A stretch of DNA of 64,000 bases, taken from an uncultured Bacteroidota bacterium. GTDB taxonomy: Bacteria; Bacteroidota; Bacteroidia; Chitinophagales; Chitinophagaceae. The position numbers and the translations under genes are program-made. The notes under the pieces are model-generated. The model had not been told where the DNA came from. It was given only the letters and a program-made list of their open reading frames with translations, and made no database searches. The first letter of the stretch is position 1, and every line of letters starts with the position of its first letter. Positions 52,730-60,491 of this stretch are shown piece after piece. The stretch covers positions 1 through 64,000 of the forward strand of contig CADEDV010000013.1 of NCBI GenBank assembly GCA_902826165.1, in the 5' to 3' direction.

Positions 52730-53488
52730 ATGTTAAACGCTATTATTATCGAAGATGAAAATCCTGCTCTTGAAAATTTAGTCAGTACTATCCATGCAGT
52801 TGCAGATGATGTACAGATCATTGCCACTCTCAGCAGTGTTAAACAAAGTATCGAATACCTTTCTTCCAACAGCAGTGCTGATCTTATTTTCAGTGATGTG
52901 CAGCTGGGAGATGGGCTGTCTTTTGATATTTTCAGCCACTCCGGGAACCGAACTCCTGTTATTTTCATCACTGGCTATGACGAATTTATGCTGAATGCAT
53001 TTGAATATAATGGTATTGATTACCTGCTGAAGCCGGTGGAGAAAGAAGGCCTCCGGAAAGCACTGATCAAATACCGGATGCTGGAAAAACATTTCTCCGG
53101 ACAGCACTCAATGAATAACCTGTTGAACTATATCGGCAATCACAAAAAGAAACGGCTGGTTGTAAAAAAAGGAATGGAGAATATCGCCCTTCGTCTAGAG
53201 GATATCGTCCTTTTCTATACAGAAAATAAGATCGTTTATGTAATCGACCGTTTTGGCAAAAAATACCTGGCTGACAGAAATCTTGGTGAATTAGAACAAT
53301 CACTGGACGATTCAATATTTTTCAGGGCCAACCGCCAGTATATTATTAATATCAATTTCATCAAAGGCTTTAAGTCGTACGAAAAAGTAAAGTTGCTGGT
53401 GGATCTTACTTTATCCGACTTAAATCACTGCATTATTGTGAGCCAGGAAACGGCACCACAGTTCCGGGACTGGATGTATAATGCCTGA
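52730..53488 (+). CDS. LytTR-family response regulator
   Basis: The start is placed at 52730 (MLNAIIIEDENPAL); the frame is open from 52664 but that would overlap the kinase and add no domain sequence. The 252-residue protein has a receiver domain (acidic pocket EDE at residues 8-10, phospho-acceptor Asp56 in FSDVQLGDG, Lys of LLKPVEKEG) and a C-terminal LytTR DNA-binding domain (LVVKKGMENIALRLEDIVLFYTENK in parts, FFRANRQYIININFIKGF). It forms a pair with the upstream kinase. The nearest possible target is the divergent susC/susD pair 3. Confidence 0.93.
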   Translation: MLNAIIIEDENPALENLVSTIHAVADDVQIIATLSSVKQSIEYLSSNSSADLIFSDVQLGDGLSFDIFSHSGNRTPVIFITGYDEFMLNAFEYNGIDYLLKPVEKEGLRKALIKYRMLEKHFSGQHSMNNLLNYIGNHKKKRLVVKKGMENIALRLEDIVLFYTENKIVYVIDRFGKKYLADRNLGELEQSLDDSIFFRANRQYIININFIKGFKSYEKVKLLVDLTLSDLNHCIIVSQETAPQFRDWMYNA

Positions 53489-53549
53489 AGAACCTGAAGT
53501 CAGAAGCAGGAAGCTGGAGCTAATTTTTACAATGACCGCTTCTATGCTA

Positions 53550-54545
53550 TTATAAAGTAAGCAGGCTGCAACCCCTGAGATCGCTGTTATCCAGCCGGCC
53601 GAGTACTTCAAAACTCCCGTCGGCGAACAAACGGCCTGCATCATCTGTAGCAATGAAACTACAGGAGTGAATATTGACCAGGTCAATAACATTAATAGCA
53701 CCCGTTATATGTTTGTCTCCCGGACAATTCCGAACATATAACGGGTCTTCTTCATCTCTCATCAATACTTTCATCCATGGAGGGTTATTGAAAATTCCAT
53801 TACCTTTTGAATAGGCCTGTGACAGTAATTCAGTCATGCCATATTCCGAATGAATAACAGGAACATGAAAGGCATGTTTCAACACATCATGCACTTCTGC
53901 CCGGATCATTTCCTTTCTTTTGCCTTTCATACCACCCGTCTCCATCAAGGTTATATACCTCAAAGGCATGGAGAATTTTTCAGCAAGATCTAATAAAGCA
54001 AAGGTTACCCCGATAAGCAATGTGGGTTGCCGTTGGCTTTCCAGTTGCTGCAACGCGGCGGCCAGTTTTTCATGTTCGTTCAAATAAAAACCACTTTGCG
54101 GGTGGTTGCTTTGCTCTACGAGTTCGTTGACCATATACACCAGCGAGGAGCTGCTTCTTTCCAGGTAAGAAGGCAACAAACCAATAATGCAAAGCTCTTT
54201 TGCTACACCATAGAATAATTCAAACCCTCTGGTAAAACTTTCTTTATACAGCGATGCATCGTTTATATAATGCCGGCTGTTAACAGTAGTGGTGGTGCCG
54301 CTGCTTTCGAATACCGCTTCGGGCTCAAAATCTCCTGACATTACCGCATGGGACTTAAAGAACCGGATCGGTAAAAAAGGTATTTGTTCAATTTCCCCAA
54401 CGCTTGCCGGGTTTACAGCCAGTGCATCCACATAGTTTTTGTAGACAGGGTTGGCCCCGTATTGATACCGGAAAATTTCCAGGGAAAGGGCTTCAAAACC
54501 CTGTTTGTCAACATTGAAAATTTTATGATTCCATTGTTCGGGCAT
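53550..54545 (-). CDS. LuxE-like acyl-protein synthetase/acyltransferase family protein
   Basis: This 331-residue protein is similar to the LuxE (acyl-protein synthetase) family, which activates fatty acids through acyl-adenylates. Visible markers are EIEQIPFLPIRFFKSH, the adenylate-forming phosphate loop ESSGTTTT and HSEYGMTELLSQAY. The protein is near the usual LuxE length, and there are no luxCD partners nearby, so bioluminescence is not implied. In Bacteroidota such proteins often occur with surface-polymer or lipid genes. Its own substrate cannot be told. A minus-strand TATTTTTG box (plus-strand 54605-54612) is a possible promoter, inside the divergent lipoprotein gene. Confidence 0.8.
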   Translation of the reverse strand: MPEQWNHKIFNVDKQGFEALSLEIFRYQYGANPVYKNYVDALAVNPASVGEIEQIPFLPIRFFKSHAVMSGDFEPEAVFESSGTTTTVNSRHYINDASLYKESFTRGFELFYGVAKELCIIGLLPSYLERSSSSLVYMVNELVEQSNHPQSGFYLNEHEKLAAALQQLESQRQPTLLIGVTFALLDLAEKFSMPLRYITLMETGGMKGKRKEMIRAEVHDVLKHAFHVPVIHSEYGMTELLSQAYSKGNGIFNNPPWMKVLMRDEEDPLYVRNCPGDKHITGAINVIDLVNIHSCSFIATDDAGRLFADGSFEVLGRLDNSDLRGCSLLTL

Positions 54546-54570
54546 AATCCTTGTGTGCTGGTAAAAAGCT

Positions 54571-54578
54571 TATATTTG
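54571..54578 (+). promoter_or_regulatory. Predicted -7 box for the small lipoprotein gene
   Basis: TATATTTG matches TAnnTTTG exactly and lies 20 bases before the ATG at 54598. CTTG begins 21 bases upstream (54550), a fair -33 element. Confidence 0.5.
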
Positions 54579-54597
54579 TTTAACCTCAATTCCTGAT

Positions 54598-55059
54598 ATG
54601 AAAGCAAAAATAGTTTTACTGATCCTGATTCTTGTCGGCATTTTTATGGCCTGTAATAAAGATAAGTTTACTACGATACCCCAGATCAAAATAAAATCAG
54701 TAACTCCTGAAACGGTAAGCCAGGGAAGTGTTATTGAAATGAGGGGGCAGTTCACCGATGAAGAAGGCGACCTTGATTCTGTTTTTGTTGTTTATAAATG
54801 GTATGACGGGGCCTCGGCAGCTATTGTTTTTGATACGATAAAATACAGCATCGACATTCTTGGTTTACCCAAAAATACAAGAGAGGGTGATCTGTTGCTG
54901 ACATTTGCTTATGGCATCCAGATTGACGGCGTAACCCAGCTTACACCAACGCCCAGTATCCGGGATACTTCTGCCACTTTTGGAATTGTCTTAAAAGATA
55001 AAGAAGCGAACAGGAGTGATTATGCAGAATCACCAAAAATGCGATTGATAAAATTCTAA
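54598..55059 (+). CDS. Hypothetical lipoprotein with Ig-like fold
   Basis: This 153-residue lipoprotein has a short signal with lipobox IFMAC (lipidated Cys19). The mature part (IKIKSVTPETVSQGSVIEMRGQFTDEEGDLDSVF in segments) has the beta-strand pattern and GDLDS acidic turn of Ig-like/PKD-type domains found in Bacteroidota surface lipoproteins. No enzymatic motif is seen. The UbiA-like gene follows within a few bases, possibly in the same transcript. Confidence 0.75.
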   Translation: MKAKIVLLILILVGIFMACNKDKFTTIPQIKIKSVTPETVSQGSVIEMRGQFTDEEGDLDSVFVVYKWYDGASAAIVFDTIKYSIDILGLPKNTREGDLLLTFAYGIQIDGVTQLTPTPSIRDTSATFGIVLKDKEANRSDYAESPKMRLIKF

Positions 55060-55064
55060 CCGCT

Positions 55065-55904
55065 TTGCCAGGGAATACAGGCCGATTTTTTATATACAGC
55101 AATATATTTATTGCTGTATGTGCTGCGCTGATGGTCAATCAAACCAGCCAGCTGTTATTAAATAGTTCTCCTGGTATTCATTTAACAGCTTTTGTATTTT
55201 TTGCCACTCTCTGTAGCTATAGTTTTCATTGGTATCTGACATCTTCTTCTGTATTACCTTCTCCCCGGATCATTTGGTTGAAAAAAAATCATGCTGTACA
55301 TCTCATCTTATTCTTTGTAGGTTTAGCAGGATCTGCTGTTTTCTTTTTCTACCTGCTTCCCATCTGGCCCTGGTTGCTGGTATCCGCTTTTGTCACCTTC
55401 CTGTACTCAGCCCCCAAAATCCCTCATAAATATTTCAGGGCTTTAAGAAAAGTAGCGATCGGCAAAACTATTTTCCTTGCTTTTGTATGGATGTATGTTA
55501 CTACGGTATTGCCGATTGTTGTTTCGGGAACTGCATGGCGTGAAGATTTTATCCTTTTTATGATCAGCCGTTTTTTTCTCATTTATGCGATCTGCATTTT
55601 ATTTGACCTGCGTGACCGGGAAGACGATAAAGCAGCAGGTATCCGGAGCCTGATCACTTACCTGAACGAAACAGCGATCAGCAATCTTTTTGTTATCTCG
55701 CTGGTGTTATTCAGTGCGGCCACATTATGGATGCTGAATTACAGCCACCACACCACCGATATTATTCTATTGCTTATTCCCGGTTTCATTACAGCAGCAC
55801 TGTTCCGGTACGCCAGCCGTCATTTCTCCGACCTGCTCTACTATTTTGTATTGGACGGGCTGATGGCACTTTCAGCCCTGTTGATGCTGGTAGCCGGCAT
55901 TTGA
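55065..55904 (+). CDS. UbiA-like membrane prenyltransferase homologue
   Basis: This is a polytopic membrane protein with about eight hydrophobic segments in 279 residues. The aspartate motif FDLRDREDDKAAGIRSL near residue 185 resembles the second Asp-rich motif of UbiA-type prenyltransferases, while the first one (NDxxD) is not evident; SAPKIPHKYFRALRKVAIGK follows the usual loop position. The sequence is degenerate relative to MenA/UbiA, so enzymatic function is doubtful. The start is uncertain: 55065 is a TTG, no in-frame ATG exists upstream, and the next Met is inside the first membrane segment; ATT at 55044 or 55053 would overlap the preceding gene. Confidence 0.65.
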   Translation: MPGNTGRFFIYSNIFIAVCAALMVNQTSQLLLNSSPGIHLTAFVFFATLCSYSFHWYLTSSSVLPSPRIIWLKKNHAVHLILFFVGLAGSAVFFFYLLPIWPWLLVSAFVTFLYSAPKIPHKYFRALRKVAIGKTIFLAFVWMYVTTVLPIVVSGTAWREDFILFMISRFFLIYAICILFDLRDREDDKAAGIRSLITYLNETAISNLFVISLVLFSAATLWMLNYSHHTTDIILLLIPGFITAALFRYASRHFSDLLYYFVLDGLMALSALLMLVAGI

Positions 55905-55905
55905 C

Positions 55906-55913
55906 TATTTTTG
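55906..55913 (+). promoter_or_regulatory. Predicted -7 box for the M42 peptidase gene
   Basis: TATTTTTG matches TAnnTTTG, 20 bases before the ATG at 55934, with GTTG at 55880 as a -33 candidate (22-base spacing). It begins within a few bases of the UbiA-like stop. Confidence 0.45.
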
Positions 55914-55933
55914 CCAAAATTTAATACTCCCGT

Positions 55934-57037
55934 ATGGCAAAAGCTGTAAAGTCCAAGAAATCACTAATTACTGAAAAATCTGCTGCATTTTTACGCAGTT
56001 ATATCAATAATGCCTCCCCGGTTGGTTTTGAAACCTGGGGCCAAAAGCTCTGGATCGAATACCTGAAACCATATGTGGATACGCATTTTGTAGATCCTTA
56101 CGGAACAGCTGTTGGCGTTATCAACCCTGATCATACCTTTAAAGTAGTGATCGAAGCCCATGCAGATGAGATCAGCTGGTTTGTGAATTACGTTACCGCA
56201 GAAGGATTGATCTACCTGAAAAGAAATGGCGGCGTAGATCACCAGACAGCACCGGCTTCCCGTGTCTTTATTCATGGCAAAAAAGGACCGGTAAAAGCTG
56301 TCTTTGGATGGCCTGCTATCCATACAAGACTTGGATCGGATAAAGAAACACAGCCCAAGACCGATAATCTATGGCTGGATTGCGGAGCCAGGAACCGCAA
56401 AGAAGTCGAATCATTAGGTATTCATATTGGCGCTGTAGTTACCTACCAGGATGGTTATGACGAACTGGCCAACGGGAACCTGATTGGCCGTGCTTTCGAT
56501 AATCGTATCGGTGGTTTTATGATCGCTGAAGTAGCCAGGCTGTTAAAAGAGAATAAAAAGAAACTGCCTTTCGGTTTATACGTGGTGAATGCGGTGCAGG
56601 AAGAAATCGGTCTCCGCGGTGCGGAAATGATTGCCCGCCGCATCAAGCCGAACGTGGCGATAGTAACTGATGTGACCCATGACACGACAACCCCGATGAT
56701 CAACAAAAATATTGAAGGGGATGTAAGTACCGGTAAAGGTCCTTCCTTATCATATGCCCCGGCTGTTCATAATAAACTGCTGGCAGTGGTTGAGAAAGTG
56801 GCAGCTGACAAAAAGATACCGGTTCAATGGCGGGCATTAAGCCGCAGCACCGGCACCGATACAGATTCTTTTGCCTATTCTAATGATGGTTGCCCCTCAG
56901 TGCTGATATCAATTCCATTGCGTTATATGCATACAACAGTAGAAATGCTGCACAAAGATGATATTGAGAACACCATCAAACTGATGTATGAGACCTTACT
57001 GACCCTGTCACCTAAAACAAACCTGAGCTATCTCTGA
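55934..57037 (+). CDS. M42-family metallo-aminopeptidase
   Basis: This 367-residue cytoplasmic dizinc peptidase is of the glutamyl-aminopeptidase/endoglucanase-M type. Zinc-ligand regions are visible as IEAHADEISWFV, the bridging Asp in GRAFDNRIGGF, the general-base VQEEIGLRGAEM, TDVTHDTTTP and the final IPLRYMHTTVEM. Length and layout are normal for M42. It is probably a housekeeping peptide-degrading enzyme without link to its neighbours. Its stop overlaps the start of a small membrane protein (TGATG). Confidence 0.93.
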   Translation: MAKAVKSKKSLITEKSAAFLRSYINNASPVGFETWGQKLWIEYLKPYVDTHFVDPYGTAVGVINPDHTFKVVIEAHADEISWFVNYVTAEGLIYLKRNGGVDHQTAPASRVFIHGKKGPVKAVFGWPAIHTRLGSDKETQPKTDNLWLDCGARNRKEVESLGIHIGAVVTYQDGYDELANGNLIGRAFDNRIGGFMIAEVARLLKENKKKLPFGLYVVNAVQEEIGLRGAEMIARRIKPNVAIVTDVTHDTTTPMINKNIEGDVSTGKGPSLSYAPAVHNKLLAVVEKVAADKKIPVQWRALSRSTGTDTDSFAYSNDGCPSVLISIPLRYMHTTVEMLHKDDIENTIKLMYETLLTLSPKTNLSYL

Positions 57038-57216
57038 TGTTACCTCATCTGCTTTATATTGACCCCGGGAGCGGCAGTTATTTTATACAGGTAATTGTGG
57101 CTGCATTATTAGGTGCTGCTTTCTGGATCAAAATGTCATGGCACCGGATCAAAGCTTTCTTTTCCGGGAATAAGTTTAAGCAGGCAGAAAAGAAGGACGA
57201 AGAAAATACCGCCTAG
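57037..57216 (+). CDS. Small membrane protein with IDPGSGS motif (59 residues)
   Basis: This short ORF begins at the ATG overlapping the M42 stop (TGATG) and ends at TAG 57214-57216, one base before the convergent next gene's stop. It encodes MLPHLLYIDPGSGSYF, then a hydrophobic helix (about residues 16-31, IQVIVAALLGAAFWIK), then a basic, Lys/Glu-rich tail. The YIDPGSGS opening followed by one helix is a pattern I associate with small conserved inner-membrane proteins in cell-envelope gene neighbourhoods, including those with alkaline-phosphatase-superfamily membrane enzymes. The function is unknown. Translational coupling and codon use support a real gene. Confidence 0.7.
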   Translation: MLPHLLYIDPGSGSYFIQVIVAALLGAAFWIKMSWHRIKAFFSGNKFKQAEKKDEENTA

Positions 57217-57217
57217 G

Positions 57218-58324
57218 TTATTTTATTTTACTTAGAACATACGCAAGTCCTGACCGGTAGGCCTCTTTACTATTATAAAAAGTCTTTTGACTTAATTCAT
57301 CGATCGTATTTGTAAAGCCGGTCTGCAGGGAAGTTAATTCATTTATTTTTTGAGGTAATTTCCCCAGTTCAGCTGGTGAAATGGCAACTCCCAGCGAAGA
57401 ACGTAAACTATTTTCAATGGGTTCAATATCCAGCTCTTTCCAATCCGGGTTCATCTGCTTATAAGTAGTATCAATAAACAATACGGGTTTTCTCATTCCA
57501 AACGCAAATTCAAAAGCAATACCGGATCTGTCAGTTATGAGTATATCGGCAGATGGCAGCCTGTCAAAAACATTGGGTAACTCATCCATTGACATCTCTG
57601 GATTCTTGGCAATGAGTTGCTGAATTTTCCTAAACTCCTTTTTCTTTCTTTTTGCATACTCCGGGTGAGAGCGGAGAATAACCTTGTAGGGTAATTTTGA
57701 TAACAGCTGCAACAATTCTTCGATGCAGGTATCCAGGATACAACCCTCAAACCAGGAAGGGGCTATAAGAATTGTGGATTGATCATTACCCGTTGTCACA
57801 CTACTATGGCTATTCAGCTCATCCAATAATGGGTAACCATAAGGAATGGCCGTCTTTTGCCTTTGTCCATATAGCTCTTCCGCTTTCCTGATCTCCCTCA
57901 ACTGGTACTCACCTATACAGAAAATTGCATCATAGTGAAAAAAAGCTTTTTTCCGGTATTGCTGGTGTGTGCTCACTGCTGCATGAAACATATATACATA
58001 AGCTCCTACACCCGGAGATCGCTTAAATAAAAAATTATCCAAGTCCGGCATGGTCATGATCATCACATCCGCCCGGATACGGGAGAATAGAAACCCCAGC
58101 ATCCATTTCACATACAGCACATTCATTCCAGCCGGTGCTTTCTCTAATAAGGAGTCATTTTTATCAGAAGTAATATAACAAATACTGATCCCCGGTTCTG
58201 ACAGGAGGTCATCAATTAATTTTTTGAAATAAATAAAATAGTGACGGCTCTCTGCATAGAAAATCACCCGTTGCTTTTGCTGCAATAGCCGGTTCACCTG
58301 TGTATATTCAGAAAAAAAACTCAT
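57218..58324 (-). CDS. CDP-glycerol glycerophosphotransferase-like protein
   Basis: This 368-residue protein resembles the TagB/TagF family, which transfers an alcohol-phosphate unit from a CDP carrier to a glycan or lipid acceptor. Markers are KQRVIFYAESRHYFIYF, the central YMFHAAVSTHQQYRKKAF with conserved His, PYGYPLLDEL, VILRSHPEY and the SADILITDRSGIAFEFAF block. It is the last gene of the phosphonate operon, three bases after the reductase gene. A cytidylyltransferase domain in the first enzyme would supply a CMP-activated phosphonate, so this enzyme is the natural candidate for putting 2-hydroxyethylphosphonate on a surface polymer (inference). Confidence 0.8.
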   Translation of the reverse strand: MSFFSEYTQVNRLLQQKQRVIFYAESRHYFIYFKKLIDDLLSEPGISICYITSDKNDSLLEKAPAGMNVLYVKWMLGFLFSRIRADVMIMTMPDLDNFLFKRSPGVGAYVYMFHAAVSTHQQYRKKAFFHYDAIFCIGEYQLREIRKAEELYGQRQKTAIPYGYPLLDELNSHSSVTTGNDQSTILIAPSWFEGCILDTCIEELLQLLSKLPYKVILRSHPEYAKRKKKEFRKIQQLIAKNPEMSMDELPNVFDRLPSADILITDRSGIAFEFAFGMRKPVLFIDTTYKQMNPDWKELDIEPIENSLRSSLGVAISPAELGKLPQKINELTSLQTGFTNTIDELSQKTFYNSKEAYRSGLAYVLSKIK

Positions 58325-58327
58325 TCC

Positions 58328-59356
58328 TTAAAGATATTGCATGATCAGCTCTCTTAGCCGCCCCCGGTCAAATGCCACCGGATTATTCGCAAACCGTTCT
58401 TCATTCACTTCATCCAGCAGCGCTTCAATGATTGCTGATTTGTTAATCCCAAGTTCAGCCAGTGTTGTTTTCAACCCTGCATCCAGCATTACCTGCTGTA
58501 TCATTTCCTTCGCCGCAGATGAATCGTTGACTCCCAATAAAGAGCATAATTCATTACCAGGGCTATTGTAAATAAAAAACAGGGGTAGGAATAAAGCGAC
58601 TGCCTGTCCGTGTGGTATACTATGATTAGCCGTTAAAAAATAAGACAGGGCATGTGGTCCGGTGGTCCGGGTAATATTAATGGCGTTGCCAGCCTTGTGC
58701 GCAGCCAGCAGCATTTTTTCCCGGTCTTCACGGGAAGGTGAATGAACAGTCTTTAAAAAACTTTCTCTCCACAGGTGAATGGCATCACTTGCATAACCTT
58801 TTGACTCAACTGTTGCATTTTTATTCCAGTATGATTCGATAGCCTGTGCCAGGACATCCATTCCCGACACCGCTGTTTGATAAACGGGTAATGAATAAGT
58901 TAATCCCGGATCAAGCAGTACTACTTGTGGCAATAATTGCTGATGTACTAACGATATTTTTTTCTTCCCCTGGTAAACTACCGCAAAATGAGTAGCCTCG
59001 CTCCCTGAACCGGCTGTAGTGGGAGACACTATAAAAAAAGGAACGGGCAAAGAAGATTGAACCCGTTTGTAAATGATCGCTTTGGCAAGATCGATCACAC
59101 TACCACCGCCAATAGCAAGTAAAGCAGAACCCGGCTCTTTGTTAAACTCAGTCAGCGCTGACAGTATCTCCTGCTCCTCCACATTGGCTCCTCTTTTCTT
59201 ATACGACCTTGCGGATAATTCCTCCAAAAAAACTGGCTGTTCATCGAGGTGAAAATGCTCACCTGTAATAACAAATACAGAAGTAAAACCTGCTTTGCGA
59301 ATGGCTTCGCCTGCTTGCAACAAACTATTTTCTCCTTGTATTACCTGCTGCATCAA
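58328..59356 (-). CDS. Phosphonoacetaldehyde reductase (iron-containing alcohol dehydrogenase family)
   Basis: This 342-residue group III alcohol dehydrogenase has the NAD-binding LLAIGGGSVIDLAKAIIYK (in parts), the SPTTAGSGSEATHFAV block and a metal-site region (GPHALSYFLTANHSIPHGQAV in parts) with conserved His residues. It sits directly after phosphonopyruvate decarboxylase, so the expected reaction is reduction of phosphonoacetaldehyde to 2-hydroxyethylphosphonate, as for PhpC-type enzymes. No aminotransferase (AepZ) is seen, so the hydroxyethyl rather than aminoethyl product is favoured. Met2 is an equally good start. Confidence 0.85.
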   Translation of the reverse strand: MMQQVIQGENSLLQAGEAIRKAGFTSVFVITGEHFHLDEQPVFLEELSARSYKKRGANVEEQEILSALTEFNKEPGSALLAIGGGSVIDLAKAIIYKRVQSSLPVPFFIVSPTTAGSGSEATHFAVVYQGKKKISLVHQQLLPQVVLLDPGLTYSLPVYQTAVSGMDVLAQAIESYWNKNATVESKGYASDAIHLWRESFLKTVHSPSREDREKMLLAAHKAGNAINITRTTGPHALSYFLTANHSIPHGQAVALFLPLFFIYNSPGNELCSLLGVNDSSAAKEMIQQVMLDAGLKTTLAELGINKSAIIEALLDEVNEERFANNPVAFDRGRLRELIMQYL

Positions 59357-59363
59357 TGAACAT

Positions 59364-60491
59364 TTAATGATCCTTTCGCAAGGCTTTCATGAAATCATTT
59401 TTCCAATCAGTAGGATTACCGGCTGGCCTGTCCAGCTCTTTCCTTGAGTACTGATTGGTTCTTATCTCTACAAACTGTAATCCCGGAACAGCTAGGTCAT
59501 TATCCAACCACCGAATTAACTCACCTTCATTTAAGATCCGCACTGTTTTTGTATATCCCGAAGCCCGTGCGATGCTGCAACAATCAGCAAAGTAAGCTGC
59601 TGTTGGCTGGCCGCCGACTGATTCATGACTTCCATTATTGATAACAACATGAATAAAATCATTCTTGACCTGTTGTGCAATGACCGGCAATGCACCCATT
59701 TGCATTAACAAGGCTCCGTCGCCATCCAGCATGATGGTCCTTTCTGTTTTATTTTTGGCCACTCCCAATGCAATATGACTGGCATGTCCCATGGCGCCGA
59801 CACTTAAAAAATAATTGCTGACCTTTTTTTGCTGCAGCTCATTTTGCTCATAAAACTCACGGCCTATCTTACCTGTAGTACAGATCACCGTTTCGTCACC
59901 TTTTAACTGTGTAATGATCTTTTTGATCACTTCTTCCCGTACTAATGAATAATGATTCTCCACAGCTTTACCTTCATAGGGCTCAAATATTTCTTCCGGC
60001 ACCAGCAAGGCCACAGGTTTTTTACACTCAACAGCTTCTTCAATGGCATCATTGATAGTACTGAAACTTCCTTCCTCATTTTCATCAAGAAGGTAAACGG
60101 GCACTTCAAGCACTTCCAGCAGGTCTTTCGTAATTCTTCCCATTTTCACATGTTGTGGTTCATCTTTGGTACCCGGTTTTCCCCTCCAGCCAATCAGTAA
60201 CAACATGGGCACGGAATACACTTCTTTATCCGCCAGCGAGGTCAGCGGGTTGATGATGTTACCAAGCCCTGAATTTTGTAAATATACCAGCGGCAATTTC
60301 CCGGTGGCGAAATGATACCCCGAAGCCAGTCCTACGGCCAATCCTTCATTTGCCGTTATGATATGTTCATCCGGGGCGGAATGGTCCTGCACATATTTCA
60401 GAAAATGTTTCAGTAAAGAATCGGGAACACCGGTAAAGAATGAAAGGCCTTTCTTCTTCAGAAAATCATATAGTCTTCCGGGGCTGATCAT
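59364..60491 (-). CDS. Phosphonopyruvate decarboxylase
   Basis: This 375-residue thiamine-diphosphate enzyme (EC 4.1.1.82) makes phosphonoacetaldehyde irreversible in phosphonate synthesis. The opening [25 protein letters not shown] is typical, [20 protein letters not shown] (around residue 50) carries the ThDP-activating Glu, and [14 protein letters not shown] with [15 protein letters not shown] is the ThDP/Mg motif. The start codon overlaps the PEP mutase stop by four bases. The length is normal for the single-chain form. Confidence 0.93.
   Translation of the reverse strand: MISPGRLYDFLKKKGLSFFTGVPDSLLKHFLKYVQDHSAPDEHIITANEGLAVGLASGYHFATGKLPLVYLQNSGLGNIINPLTSLADKEVYSVPMLLLIGWRGKPGTKDEPQHVKMGRITKDLLEVLEVPVYLLDENEEGSFSTINDAIEEAVECKKPVALLVPEEIFEPYEGKAVENHYSLVREEVIKKIITQLKGDETVICTTGKIGREFYEQNELQQKKVSNYFLSVGAMGHASHIALGVAKNKTERTIMLDGDGALLMQMGALPVIAQQVKNDFIHVVINNGSHESVGGQPTAAYFADCCSIARASGYTKTVRILNEGELIRWLDNDLAVPGLQFVEIRTNQYSRKELDRPAGNPTDWKNDFMKALRKDH

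Noticed and set aside
53550-54545. Bioluminescence function from LuxE similarity
   Set aside because: No luxA, B, C, D or G homologue nearby; only the acid-activating family resemblance is supported.
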